Positions 1-8,155 of a stretch of 64,000 bases of DNA are shown here, piece after piece. A program made the position numbers and the translations under genes. The stretch is from JBEKCB01 sp052139675 (GTDB lineage Bacteria > Planctomycetota > Brocadiia > CAIUPP01): contig JBKQWE010000053.1 in the NCBI GenBank assembly GCA_052139675.1, positions 1 to 64,000 on the forward strand, written 5' to 3'. The first letter of the stretch is position 1. The number at the start of each line of letters is the position of its first letter. Below the pieces are notes generated by a model that worked only from the letters and a program-made list of their open reading frames with translations, was not told the DNA's origin and did no database searches.

Positions 1-265
1 CGGCCTTCTTCAAAGCCCGTCCCAGGCCGTAGCCGGTCGGACCCGCTTCGTAGACCACCTTCTTGAGCGCCGGCGCGAAGCGCTTCAGAGACGCCACGAT
101 CGTCTTATTGTCCATCGGCATCACCCACGTGGCGACTTCCTGGCCATTCCTTCTCAGCGCCGCATGCGCGCTCGCTTTGTGAACGTCCAGTCCGACCGTC
201 ATCACGTCGCCCTCGTTCACCGGGACCGACTTGACATTCCCCAACTTCCAAGTACGATGACCCAT
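1..265 (-). mobile_element. IS110-family transposase, N-terminal part (cut by window edge)
   Basis: Reading leftward from the ATG at 265 gives about 88 residues that match the start of IS110-type DEDD transposases/recombinases. VGLDVHK at residues 24-30 supplies the first catalytic Asp (D27). VYEAGPTGYGL near residues 71-81 supplies the Glu (E73). The rest of the RuvC-like domain and the C-terminal serine-containing domain lie beyond base 1. A strong ribosome site (GGGAGGAA) precedes the ATG, but it is buried in a 12-bp stem. An internal ATG at 202 begins directly before VGLDVHK and is an alternative start. IS110 elements carry a bridge RNA in the non-coding end next to the transposase, so 266-420 is where to look for it. 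The family call is firm; element length and intactness cannot be judged. Confidence 0.88.
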
Positions 266-329
266 GGCCGTTCCTCCCTAAAAGAATTGTTGCCGCGAAG
301 GATTGTACTCCTTCGCAGGAGGAACGGCC
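266..329 (-). promoter_or_regulatory. RNA fold that hides the transposase ribosome site
   Basis: GGCCGTTCCTCC (266-277) is exactly complementary to GGAGGAACGGCC (318-329), giving a perfect 12-bp stem that contains the transposase Shine-Dalgarno sequence and ends one base from its ATG. Inside it lies a second perfect hairpin, GCGAAGGA (295-302) with TCCTTCGC (309-316). Transcripts entering from outside the element would fold and block translation. The same structure could be part of the IS110 bridge RNA; the sequence alone does not separate these. Confidence 0.6.
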
Positions 330-340
330 TTCATCATAAC

Positions 341-412
341 TGAGCGCAGCGAAGAATCTCATACGCTGCGCTCTGGTAACGGTTTGTGATGTGATATGCT
401 TCGCTGCGCTCA
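341..412. repeat. Dispersed palindromic repeat, copy 1
   Basis: TGAGCGCAGCGAAG (341-354) and CTTCGCTGCGCTCA (399-412) are perfect 14-bp inverted arms around AATCTCATACGCTGCGC and further sequence. A related copy with the same GAGCGCAGCGA, AATCTCATACGC and CAACGGTTT words lies at 7331-7480. This is a REP-like interspersed element. The IS110 copy sits directly beside it, so the repeat may have been the insertion target. Confidence 0.7.
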
Positions 413-469
413 GCATGACGCTGGTTGAACTTATGTAAGTTATTTGCGGGACACGGCACTTGCGCCGGC

Positions 470-1498
470 TCAGAGGCTCCGCTTGATCGCGGCCGCGTCG
501 AAGAGCCCGTCAATCCACTTGTCGCGCCGCTCGCTCAATTGGAGCGCGGTGAGGCTTTCCCGGATTTCGCCCTTCACGTCCTCGAGACGCTTGTCCGTGG
601 CCGGCATGATTTCCAGGAGCTTGATGACGTGGAAGCCGTCGGGCGTCTTGATCGGGTCGCTGAACTGGCCGGGCTTGAGCTTGAAGGCCGCGTCGCCGAG
701 CGGCGATCCCGGGCCGATCGGCGGAATCTCGCCGCCCTTGCGCCGGGAGACGTTGTCCACCGACGCGTCGCGCGCCATCTCGGCGAAGTCGGCGCCGAGG
801 CTCAGCTTTTTGATCACGTCCTCCGCGTCGGCCTCGGAGCGGAGCACGATCTGCAGGACTTTGGCCTTGGGCCCGTAGCGGCGGTCGAACTCCGCGCGCA
901 CGTCGGCATCGGTCACATTGACCGACTTGAGCAGTATCTTCTTCGCGAGAAGTTCCGGCCCGGCGAACGGCCGCAGCCAGGCCGCCTCCTCGTGCACCCG
1001 GCGCGCGGCATCTTCCGGCTTAATACTGTTCTTCAACGCCCAGTCGGCGAAGTCCTTCGCCCCGCCCGCCCGGGCGCGCGCGTCGAGCCGGTCCTGCGCC
1101 GCTTTCCGCGTGTAGGTCTCGACCTCTTCCGGGGTGACGGTTACGCCCTGCTTCGCCGCCTCCTGGCGGATCAGCTCATACTGGATCAGCGTCTCGAGCC
1201 CGGCCTTGCCGTCGAAATGAATGCAGAGCGCCGCAAGCTCGTCGCGGCTGATCGGCTTGCCGTTGACGGTGGCCACCACCTCGGGCGCGATATCGGACAG
1301 TGTGGGTTCGCCCGTCGGCGCCACCGTGGTCGCGGGCGCGGGCGCGGCCGTGGCCGCCGGCGCAGCCTCCACGGTGTTTGCCGGCGAACTCGTCACCGCG
1401 GGCGAGGCGGCGGCCGGCTCATCCGCGAATGCCGGCGACAGGCGCCACGCGCTCGCGATCACCGCCAGGAAAACCATCATGGAAAAAGCACGCTTCAT
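470..1498 (-). CDS. Periplasmic parvulin-type peptidyl-prolyl isomerase
   Basis: This 342-residue protein has a cleavable signal peptide (MKRAFSMMVF start, cut near SPAFA/DE) and an Ala/Pro/Thr-rich linker. A SurA/PrsA-like chaperone region beginning VVATVNGKPISRDEL follows, then a PpiC rotamase domain around residues 210-310 with VLQIVLRS, GADFAEMARDAS, GGEIPPIG and GFHVIKLLE. It probably helps fold secreted or outer-membrane proteins. The ATG at 1498 was chosen because it is preceded by AAGGAG and starts the signal peptide; the frame stays open about 30 codons upstream without a ribosome site. It stands alone, with the GATTAC-rich palindrome upstream. Confidence 0.88.
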   Translation of the reverse strand: MKRAFSMMVFLAVIASAWRLSPAFADEPAAASPAVTSSPANTVEAAPAATAAPAPATTVAPTGEPTLSDIAPEVVATVNGKPISRDELAALCIHFDGKAGLETLIQYELIRQEAAKQGVTVTPEEVETYTRKAAQDRLDARARAGGAKDFADWALKNSIKPEDAARRVHEEAAWLRPFAGPELLAKKILLKSVNVTDADVRAEFDRRYGPKAKVLQIVLRSEADAEDVIKKLSLGADFAEMARDASVDNVSRRKGGEIPPIGPGSPLGDAAFKLKPGQFSDPIKTPDGFHVIKLLEIMPATDKRLEDVKGEIRESLTALQLSERRDKWIDGLFDAAAIKRSL

Positions 1499-1591
1499 GT
1501 CCGCTCGTCTCCTTGAACGCAAGCCCGTCCGGCCGCAAGAGGGGAATATACCCTCGCGCCCGAGACGCGTCAAACAATCGAAGAGCATCCC

Positions 1592-1685
1592 TCGTAATCG
1601 TAATCTTACTCGTAATCGTAATCGCCGTTTTCCGTTTCAGCGGAACGGAGGCCGATTACGATTAGGATTACGATTACGATTACGA
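1592..1685. repeat. Long inverted repeat built of TAATCG units
   Basis: The left arm 1592-1624 is made of CGTAAT units and the right arm 1653-1685 of GATTAC units. By my alignment 30 of 33 positions can pair. The 28-base loop contains a smaller potential stem (CCGTT with AACGG). It lies between the isomerase and the DUF4177 gene and could form a cruciform or an intrinsic hairpin. No U-tract follows, so I do not call it a terminator. Confidence 0.75.
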
Positions 1686-1717
1686 AGTGAGATCACGATG
1701 CCGCTCGTCTTCGCTCA

Positions 1718-1746
1718 TTGACACCGCCGAAATTCGCAACTATACT
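1718..1746 (+). promoter_or_regulatory. Sigma70-type promoter for the DUF4177 gene
   Basis: TTGACA (1718-1723), a 17-base spacer and TATACT (1741-1746) make a near-consensus promoter 40 bases before the ATG at 1786. Confidence 0.75.
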
Positions 1747-1785
1747 TCGATCACTCGAGAATGCAGCTACAGAAAAGGAGGCGCT

Positions 1786-1977
1786 ATGGCAGCCTGGGAA
1801 TACAAGACGGCGGTGAAACCGTACCACGAACTCCTGACCGAGGCCCAGCTCAACGAGCTGGGGGCGCACGGGTTCGAACTCATCAACTCCTTCGTCGTCA
1901 CGGAGACGGCGACCGTGGTCGGCCGCCAGGAGACGCAGCACAAGGTGCACTACTTCTTCAAGCGCCAGAAAGCGTGA
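1786..1977 (+). CDS. DUF4177-like small protein
   Basis: This 63-residue protein has the pattern WEYKT, then LNELGAHGFELINSF, then a beta strand ending in a basic tail (FFKRQKA), as in the DUF4177 family. The function of that family is unknown. The ATG at 1786 follows AAAAGGAGGCGCT, an excellent ribosome site, and a near-consensus promoter. It is cytosolic, with no signal or membrane segment. It is short but well supported by promoter, ribosome site and family pattern. Confidence 0.75.
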   Translation: MAAWEYKTAVKPYHELLTEAQLNELGAHGFELINSFVVTETATVVGRQETQHKVHYFFKRQKA

Positions 1978-2028
1978 CGCAGAAACCGGGAGGCGCGGGC
2001 CCCTTCGGCTTCGATCGGGGCCGCGGCG

Positions 2029-2226
2029 TCAGCTTCCGGATTTTCCGCTCTGCCGGCCTTCCAGCGCGGAGATGCAACTCGTCAGCAAGCTCCGCACCAG
2101 GAGCAGCGATTCCCGCTCGATCCCGCGCGCGTGCGAGGCCGCCTCCGAGTCCTTGGCCGCCGCCCAGAACGTGCAGAACGGGCAATCATGCTTGCCGCCG
2201 GCTTCCTCTTTCGGTTTGTCCGCCAT
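2029..2226 (-). CDS. Small protein with one CPFC motif
   Basis: The product is 65 residues. A charged N-terminus is followed by HDCPFCTFWAAAKD and a helical tail (ERESLLLVRSLLTSCISALEG). One CxxC pair plus the preceding His or a later Cys could bind a metal, or the protein could dimerise around one. The ribosome site GGAGGAGGATGA before the ATG is strong, which argues for a real gene. I do not recognise the family. It lies convergent to the DUF4177 gene. Confidence 0.6.
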   Translation of the reverse strand: MADKPKEEAGGKHDCPFCTFWAAAKDSEAASHARGIERESLLLVRSLLTSCISALEGRQSGKSGS

Positions 2227-2313
2227 TCGTCATCCTCCTCCAATTCTTTTCGGTCGAATCCATCATAAAGCGCTCGCTGCGCCAAGTCAAATCCGCCGCG
2301 CAGGCGCGGCCCC

Positions 2314-2343
2314 TTGCGCGCGGACGGCCGGTTTTCCTATACT
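2314..2343 (+). promoter_or_regulatory. Probable promoter for the 2404-5123 operon
   Basis: TTGCGC (2314-2319), 18 bases, TATACT (2338-2343). Its position supports a start for the next gene downstream of 2350 rather than at an earlier in-frame codon. Confidence 0.5.
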
Positions 2344-2403
2344 CCCGCGAGCGGCCTTGCGCAGGGGTGCGCGCTTCCGCAGGGCCGCGCCGAGGACCGA
2401 TCC

Positions 2404-4428
2404 GTGCCGACTGACCATGGCTCATTGAGCGACCGCCCGCCCGCGTCCACACGGACCGCCCTCATCGTCGTCGTGGCGCTCTGCGCGTTCGCGATGGCGC
2501 TCAAGCCGGTGCGCAGCGCCGATGTTTGGCATCACATCAAGTCCGGCTGGTTCGTCGTGCAGAACCGCGGGCCGGCCACGGTGGATGTCTTCAGTTGCAC
2601 CGCGCAGGGAAAGCCGTGGATCCAATACGAGTGGCTGGCGCAGCTCGCCATTTACGGGTTTTATCGAGCCGGCGGCGGCGCGGGACTGGTGCTGTTCCAG
2701 GCCGCGGCGGCGGCGCTCGTGGCGCTGCTGCTGATGGCGGCGATCCGTATTCAACCGCGCGGCGGCTGGTCTGCGGCGGCCCTCGCGACGGCGCTGGCGC
2801 TCTGCGCGGCCTCGCCTCGATTCTTCTCGCGGCCCGAGGCGTTCACCTGGATTTTCTTCGCCGGATGGCTCCTCGCGGTGGAGCAGATCCGCTCCGGGCG
2901 CGGCGCGTACTGGGTGCTGCCGGCGATCCTGATGGCGCCGTGGGTCAACATGCACGGCGCCTGGCCCGCCGGGCTGGCGTGGCTGGGATTGACCTGCGCC
3001 GGCGAGACCGCGCTGCGGCTCTTCGGCGCGGCCCAGCGCCTGCCGAGGCCGGCCGTGCTGCGGCTTTGGGCGGCGCTGGGGCTGGCGGCGGCGGCGACGC
3101 TGCTCAACCCATACGGCTTTCGCATCTGGGAGGTGCCGCTCAAGCTGACGAGCTCGGCGGAAATGAGCGCCGTCATCGCGGAGTGGCAGCGCCCGGACCT
3201 GGCGCACTGGCTGGACATCCGGCACGTCGGCGCGTGGGTCTTCCTGTTGGCGATCCTGGCGGCGCCGCGCCGGCTGCGGCTGACCGACGCGCTGGTCGTG
3301 CTCGCCTTCGGCGCGCTGGCGCTGAGCGCCAAACGCCACACCGCCCTGGCGATGATCGCCGTGGCGCCCATCGCGGCCGGCCAGTTCAGCGCGCTTTGGG
3401 GGAAATGGGTGAGCCGGGAAATGTGGGGACGAATCAAGAGTCAATGGACCTTCCCAATCTTGCAGCCGGCGGCGGTCGTCCTGCTCTGCGTCGCGCTGAC
3501 GATCGCCGCCCTGGGCGGCTTCGGCCTGAAGCGCGCGGGCATCGGCATTGACCACAGGATGTTCCCCGAAGCCGCCGCGCGATATCTCGCCGAGCGCCGG
3601 CTCGACGGCAACCTCTTCAATTCCTACCAGGACGGCAACTATCTCCTGTTCGCGCGGTATCCGCAGAACCACGTATTCATTGACGGGCGCGTGGACGTTT
3701 ACGGGCCGGCGATTTTGCGCACGTATGCCGCCGTCGCCCACGCCGAGCCGGACTGGCCGAAGATCCTCCGGGGCTACTCGGTGGAGATCTGCGTTCTGCC
3801 GACGCACAGCCTCACCGAAGCCCGGCTCCTGGACGCGCTCCACCGTTCGCCCGAGTGGGCGCTCGTGGACTGGGACGACTTCTCGGCGATCTACGTCCAG
3901 CGAACCGCGGACCGCGCGGCTTTTCTCGGCCGCGAACACATTTATTCCGTCCGCCCGGACGACTTCGACTTCTCCGTCCTGGAATCGCCTTCGCTCCTGG
4001 CGAGCGCCGAGCAGGACTACCGCGCGAAACTGCAGGAAGACCCGAATTGCGCCCTCGCGGCGTACAGCCTCGGCCGGTGCCTCATCGCGCGCGGCCGGCA
4101 GGCCGAGGCAATGCCTCTGCTCGAGCAAGCCATCGCGCTCGGTCTCCATCAGCACACTCCGGACGCGCACCTGGCGCTGAGCGCGCTCTATCTGCAGGCG
4201 GGCCGGACGGATGCCGCGCTCAGCCACGGCCTGCAGGCGCGCGAACTTTCGCCCGGCGACTGGAAAATCCTCTGGAACCTCTCGATAATCTATGGGGAGA
4301 AAGGGGACCTGGAGAACGCGCTCGCGTCGGCGCGGGAGGCGCTCCGGTTGAAACCGGACCTGCCCCATGGCGAGGAGCGCGTCCGCGCCCTGGAACAGAA
4401 ACTGGCCGAAAGGCGGCGAGGATCATGA
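2404..4428 (+). CDS. Polytopic membrane protein with C-terminal TPR repeats
   Basis: This protein of about 674 residues starts with a membrane helix (ALIVVVALCAFAMAL), followed by the conserved DVWHHIKSGW and GKPWIQYEWLAQL motifs. These are typical of a large family of multi-spanning proteins related to GT-C mannosyltransferases. Roughly ten hydrophobic segments follow, then an exposed domain (HVFIDGRVDVYGP) and three to four TPR repeats at the end (for example ALAAYSLGRCLIARG and GDLENALASAREALRLKP). The following gene overlaps its stop codon and encodes a polyprenyl-phosphate sugar transferase, so a lipid-linked sugar transfer role is plausible. The GTG at 2404 is my start choice, with only a modest ribosome site (GAGGA). 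The start is uncertain; the gene is certain. Confidence 0.82.
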   Translation: MPTDHGSLSDRPPASTRTALIVVVALCAFAMALKPVRSADVWHHIKSGWFVVQNRGPATVDVFSCTAQGKPWIQYEWLAQLAIYGFYRAGGGAGLVLFQAAAAALVALLLMAAIRIQPRGGWSAAALATALALCAASPRFFSRPEAFTWIFFAGWLLAVEQIRSGRGAYWVLPAILMAPWVNMHGAWPAGLAWLGLTCAGETALRLFGAAQRLPRPAVLRLWAALGLAAAATLLNPYGFRIWEVPLKLTSSAEMSAVIAEWQRPDLAHWLDIRHVGAWVFLLAILAAPRRLRLTDALVVLAFGALALSAKRHTALAMIAVAPIAAGQFSALWGKWVSREMWGRIKSQWTFPILQPAAVVLLCVALTIAALGGFGLKRAGIGIDHRMFPEAAARYLAERRLDGNLFNSYQDGNYLLFARYPQNHVFIDGRVDVYGPAILRTYAAVAHAEPDWPKILRGYSVEICVLPTHSLTEARLLDALHRSPEWALVDWDDFSAIYVQRTADRAAFLGREHIYSVRPDDFDFSVLESPSLLASAEQDYRAKLQEDPNCALAAYSLGRCLIARGRQAEAMPLLEQAIALGLHQHTPDAHLALSALYLQAGRTDAALSHGLQARELSPGDWKILWNLSIIYGEKGDLENALASAREALRLKPDLPHGEERVRALEQKLAERRRGS

Positions 4429-5123
4429 AGCCGGCGGTGATGCTGCCCACTTACAACGAGGCGGAGAACCTCCGCAAGATCACCGAGGGCATCCTGCGCG
4501 CGGCGCCGGAGATGACCGTGGTCATCGTGGACGACGAGTCGCCCGACGGGACCGGCCGCGTCGCCGACGAGCTCGCCCGCGCCTCGAACCGCGTCCGCGT
4601 GATCCATCGGCGCACAAAGCGCGGCCGCGGCTACGCCGGCGCCGAGGGATTCCGCTACTGCGTGGCCGAGGGATTCGACCCGATCCTCGAGATGGATGCC
4701 GACCTCTCGCACGACCCGTTCTATCTGCCCGAGTTCCTGGCGGCCTCGCGCGAGTGGGAGGTCGTCATCGGCTCGCGTTCGGTCCCCGGCGGCGGCGCGC
4801 GCGACCGCGGCCTCGGCCGGAAGCTCATCACCGCCGGCGCCGCCTTTTACCTGCGCACGATGCTCGGCCTGAAAGGCGTGCGGGACCCGACTTCCGGCTA
4901 CCGCTGCTTCCGCCGGAGCGTGCTGGAGAGCATCCACCTGGAGACGCTGACTTCGCCCGGCCCCGGCATCGTCACGGAAATCCTGTACCGCTGCCGCGGG
5001 TTCCGGATCAAGGAAATCCCGATCCTTTTCCAGGACCGCGAGAAGGGCCGGAGCAAGTTCAACCTGCGGGCGATGGGAGAAAGCCTGGCCCTCGCCGCGC
5101 GGCTGCGGATGAGGGGCCGCTGA
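4425..5123 (+). CDS. Polyprenyl-phosphate mannose synthase-like GT2 glycosyltransferase
   Basis: This 232-residue GT-A enzyme matches dolichol-phosphate mannose synthases: LPTYNEAENL at the start, VVIVDDESPDGTG, the metal-binding MDADLSHDP, RDPTSGYRCFRR and a final REKGRSKFN. It should load a sugar from a nucleotide donor onto a polyprenyl phosphate at the inner membrane. There is no C-terminal membrane domain, as in the short soluble DPM1 class. Its ATG overlaps the stop of the polytopic protein gene (ATGA), implying translational coupling and a shared job. Its stop codon directly abuts the convergent stop of the rhamnulokinase gene. Confidence 0.9.
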   Translation: MKPAVMLPTYNEAENLRKITEGILRAAPEMTVVIVDDESPDGTGRVADELARASNRVRVIHRRTKRGRGYAGAEGFRYCVAEGFDPILEMDADLSHDPFYLPEFLAASREWEVVIGSRSVPGGGARDRGLGRKLITAGAAFYLRTMLGLKGVRDPTSGYRCFRRSVLESIHLETLTSPGPGIVTEILYRCRGFRIKEIPILFQDREKGRSKFNLRAMGESLALAARLRMRGR

Positions 5124-6587
5124 TCATCGCGCCTGTCGCTCGGTTTCCCACGCCGCGACCTCGCCGGGGACGTAGCGCTGCGTCGGGAACGAGTCGCGCA
5201 CGACGGTGCGGAGTTCCGCCAGCGAGCCGATCGCGCCGACGGCCTTCGCCTGCATCAGCACGTTGCCGATCGAGGTCGCCTCGATCGGGCCGGCGATCAC
5301 CTCGCGCCCCGTCGCGTCGGCCGCGAACTGGTTGAGCAGCACATTCTGCGCGCCGCCGCCCACGATGTGCAGCACGCGGCTTTTCCGGCCCGTCATCGCC
5401 TCGACCTTGTCCAGCGTCCGCCGGTACGTGAAAGCCAGCGACTCGAGAATGCTGCGGACGATCTCGCCCTTGTCCGACAGCGGCCGCTGGCCGTTCTGCT
5501 CCAGGTAGCGGTTGATCCGCGCCGGCATGTCGCCGGCCGCGGTGAAACAGTCGTCGTTCGGCTCGATCCGCGCCGCGAACGGCCGCGCCGCGCGCGCCAT
5601 ATCCGTCAACTGCGCGTACGTGAAATCGCTTCCCTCGCGCTGCCACTGCCGCCGGCACTCCTGCACCAGCCACAGCCCGGCCAGGCTCGTGAGGAAACGG
5701 ATCGTGCCTTCCACGCCGCCCTCGTTGGTGATGTTGTCCGCGAAACTCGCGTCGGTGATCACGGCCTGTTTCAGCTCGACGCCGGCCAGCGACCACGTGC
5801 CGCTGGAGAGGTAGGCCCAGTCGGTTCCCTCGGCCGGGACGGCGGCCACCGCGCAGCCGGTGTCGTGCGAGCCGGAGGCGATGACCGGCACGCGCCCGCA
5901 GCCGCATTCGGCGGCGACCGCGGCGGTCAGCCGGCCGACGACCGTGCCCGGCTTGACGATCTGCGGCAGGAGTTCCGCCGGCAGGTCGAGCCGCGCGAGC
6001 AGCTCCGCCGACCACTCGCCCGTGTGCATGTCCGCCATCTGCGAGGTGCTCGCCAGCGTGTACTCCGCGAAGATTTCGCCGCAGAGCGCGTGCGCCACGA
6101 GGTCGGCCATGAACATCAGCCGGCGCGCCCGCGCGAGCGCCGGGTCCTTGCGCAGGCGCATGGCCAGGAGCTGGAAGAGCGAGTTGATCCGCCGGATCTC
6201 GATGCCGGTCCGCGCGTACACTTCGCGTTTCGGCACGCGCCGGAACGCCTCCTCGAGCATCCCTTCGGTCTGGCGGTCGCGGTAATGGTACGGGTTCTCC
6301 ACGAGCTCGCCTTGCGCGTCGAGCAGGCCGAAGTCCACGCCCCAACTGTCCACGGAGATTCCCGCGATCTCCTTTCCGCCCTGCTCCACGCCGAGCGCGA
6401 TACCGCGCTTGACGCCCGCCAGGATCTTCGGGAAGTCCCACCGGAGCGACTCGCCCTGTTGCAGCGGGCCGTTGGCGAAACGGTGCGCCTCGGCGATCTG
6501 CAGCTTCCCGCCGTCGAGCGACCCGCGCATCACGCGGCCGCTCTCGGCGCCCAGGTCAACCGCCAGGAACTGCTTGGCATTGGACAT
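5124..6587 (-). CDS. rhaB: Rhamnulokinase
   Basis: This 487-residue FGGY-family sugar kinase would phosphorylate L-rhamnulose to rhamnulose-1-phosphate. The N-terminal FLAVDLGAESGRV, the DSWGVDFGLLD signature followed by NPYHYRDRQT, the ATP-site SSGTWSLAG and the HIVGGGAQN motif all fit RhaB. A GGAG site lies nine bases from the ATG. No other rhamnose catabolism genes (rhaA, rhaD) adjoin it. The rhamnogalacturonan-lyase-like protein at 20141 does suggest that rhamnose-containing pectin is used. Confidence 0.93.
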   Translation of the reverse strand: MSNAKQFLAVDLGAESGRVMRGSLDGGKLQIAEAHRFANGPLQQGESLRWDFPKILAGVKRGIALGVEQGGKEIAGISVDSWGVDFGLLDAQGELVENPYHYRDRQTEGMLEEAFRRVPKREVYARTGIEIRRINSLFQLLAMRLRKDPALARARRLMFMADLVAHALCGEIFAEYTLASTSQMADMHTGEWSAELLARLDLPAELLPQIVKPGTVVGRLTAAVAAECGCGRVPVIASGSHDTGCAVAAVPAEGTDWAYLSSGTWSLAGVELKQAVITDASFADNITNEGGVEGTIRFLTSLAGLWLVQECRRQWQREGSDFTYAQLTDMARAARPFAARIEPNDDCFTAAGDMPARINRYLEQNGQRPLSDKGEIVRSILESLAFTYRRTLDKVEAMTGRKSRVLHIVGGGAQNVLLNQFAADATGREVIAGPIEATSIGNVLMQAKAVGAIGSLAELRTVVRDSFPTQRYVPGEVAAWETERQAR

Positions 6588-6776
6588 GATCGTTTCTCCG
6601 ATAATTAGGCCTCGGCCGCCTTTCTGGAATACGTTCGCCCAGGCGAGATGTTACTTCATGCCGCGGGATTTTTCCACCTTGACTTTTCGACCGGAAACTG
6701 CGATTTTGCGGGTGCGACGTCGCGGGGACGAGGAACAGTGGGCGAGCCGGACACCGGTTCGCCGGGGAGGAAAACG

Positions 6777-7298
6777 ATGCTGAAGCTCATCCTGATGCTC
6801 GCGGGACTGCCGTTCCTCTGCCTGGCGGCGAACGCGCAGTCGGCGCCCGCGCCGGAGACGACCGCGCCGCTGGAGCAGAAGAGCGCGCCGGATGCCCGCA
6901 TCAAGAAGGTGCTCGATGCGCGCAAGATTGAGTACGATCTCACCCGCTCCGGCAACTTCAAGGTGACCTTCAACCTCAAGAACGGCCGCAGCCAGGTCGC
7001 GATCATCAGCTCGGCGACCTATCGGTACATGAACCTGGAAATCCGGGAAATCCTGTCGCCGGCGTACCGGTCCGTTGCGCCTTTCACCGCCGAGGTCGCC
7101 GACCGGCTGCTCGCGGACAACAATGACAAGAAGCTCGGCGCGTGGGTGATGCAGAAGGACAAGGACGGCTACTACGCCATGTTCGTTACGAAGATCCCGG
7201 CGGACAGCAGCGACGAATCGTTCATCAGCGCGCTGCGGCTGACGCTCGAAGCCGCCGACGAGATGGAGAAGGAGCTGACGGGCAAGGACGAGTTCTAG
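6777..7298 (+). CDS. Secreted YbjN-like protein
   Basis: This 173-residue protein has a clear signal peptide (MLKLILMLAGLPFLCLAANA/QS). The mature part resembles the YbjN/T3SS-chaperone-like fold: RIKKVLDARKIEYDLTRSG, a beta-rich NFKVTFNLKNGRSQVAI, and a C-terminal helix. Family members are poorly characterised and have been linked to stress and motility regulation. GGGGAGGAAAACG before the ATG is a strong ribosome site. The gene is monocistronic and is followed by the dispersed palindromic repeat. Confidence 0.75.
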   Translation: MLKLILMLAGLPFLCLAANAQSAPAPETTAPLEQKSAPDARIKKVLDARKIEYDLTRSGNFKVTFNLKNGRSQVAIISSATYRYMNLEIREILSPAYRSVAPFTAEVADRLLADNNDKKLGAWVMQKDKDGYYAMFVTKIPADSSDESFISALRLTLEAADEMEKELTGKDEF

Positions 7299-7330
7299 TG
7301 TGGCGCCCTGAAACAAGCTGCCTTATATCG

Positions 7331-7480
7331 GGTCATTCCGAGCGCAGCGAGGAATCTCATACGCAGCGCGCCGGCAACGGTTTAAGGTGTGAGATGCTTC
7401 GCCGTTCGGCCCTGATCTCACGGCCGAAGGGCTGCGCTCAGCCAGAGCGCGCAGCGTACTGCGCGCGACATGACGCGGGC
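7331..7480. repeat. Dispersed palindromic repeat, copy 2 (longer, rearranged)
   Basis: This region shares GAGCGCAGCGA, GAATCTCATACGCAGCGC and CAACGGTTTAAGGTGTGAGATGCTTC with copy 1 at 341-412. It carries an internal inserted hairpin (CGGCCCTGATCTC region) and a second GCGCAGCGTACTGCGCGC palindrome near 7448-7470. The two ends remain complementary (GAGCGCAG with CTGCGCTC). No gene lies between 7299 and 7513. Confidence 0.65.
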
Positions 7481-7513
7481 TAGGCTTGTGGTTGTGATTC
7501 CGTGGACGCTGCG

Positions 7514-8002
7514 CTAAGTCTGCGGCTCGACGGGCACTTCGGCGGCGGGCGGCTGCCCGGGAGGCGCCTTCGGATGATGGGCGTCCTCCTCCGGCTCATG
7601 CAGGTCGGGCGGGACGTAACCGGGCGTCTTCGCTTTTTCCACCTCGGCGTGGAACGCGTCGAGGAGCACCTTCTGGAACCGCGCGCGGCACTCGCTGTTG
7701 ATCGGGTGGGCGACGTCCACGTGGAGTTTGCCGCTCGCCTCAGTCGGGTCGGGCGCGCGCTTGCCCGGTAGCCGGGCCCCGCACTCGTTGCAGAACTTCG
7801 CGCGCAAGTGGTTCTTGCTGTGGCACTTCAGACAGTGGTCCGCCAGCTTGCGGCTGGGCATTGCGACGAACAAGCCCTTCGCCCCGTCAATGATCTTGAT
7901 GTCGCGTACCACGAACTCCCGGTCGAGCGTCATGGTGCAGAAGGCGCGCAGACGTTCCGTTTTATCCTCGATCAGCCGGATTCGAACGTCCGTGATCTCC
8001 AT
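7514..8002 (-). CDS. spoVG: SpoVG-family RNA/DNA-binding regulator with zinc ribbon
   Basis: The first part (MEITDVRIRLIED, FCTMTLDREFVVRDIKIIDG, GLFVAMPSRK) is unmistakably SpoVG, a small nucleic-acid-binding regulator. Inserted after it is a four-cysteine ribbon (CLKCHSKNHLRAKFCNECG), then the SpoVG tail (HVDVAHPINSECRARF) and a Pro/Glu-rich extension. The total is 162 residues against about 90-100 for the Bacillus protein. The ATG at 8002 was chosen for AGGAGGGG seven bases upstream; the frame continues upstream without a ribosome site. Confidence 0.9.
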   Translation of the reverse strand: MEITDVRIRLIEDKTERLRAFCTMTLDREFVVRDIKIIDGAKGLFVAMPSRKLADHCLKCHSKNHLRAKFCNECGARLPGKRAPDPTEASGKLHVDVAHPINSECRARFQKVLLDAFHAEVEKAKTPGYVPPDLHEPEEDAHHPKAPPGQPPAAEVPVEPQT

Positions 8003-8155
8003 CGGGCTCCCCTCCTGATCGCCAAGCCCACGGATGTCGTTCGCCCGCTCGCCGGCGGCGGTTTTTGCCCCTTTCGCTCCGCCTGCGGCTCTGTCGTCAA
8101 TGATAGGACGGCCGGGGGCGCATGTCAAGAAAAAAACAAGGGGCGTTCGGCCGGC

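Noticed and set aside
2422..4368. A 648-codon minus-strand frame opposite the TPR membrane protein
   Set aside because: The composition is that of a codon-position shadow (Arg, Gln and Pro excess), with no ribosome site and no motif. The plus-strand gene has clear membrane helices and TPRs.
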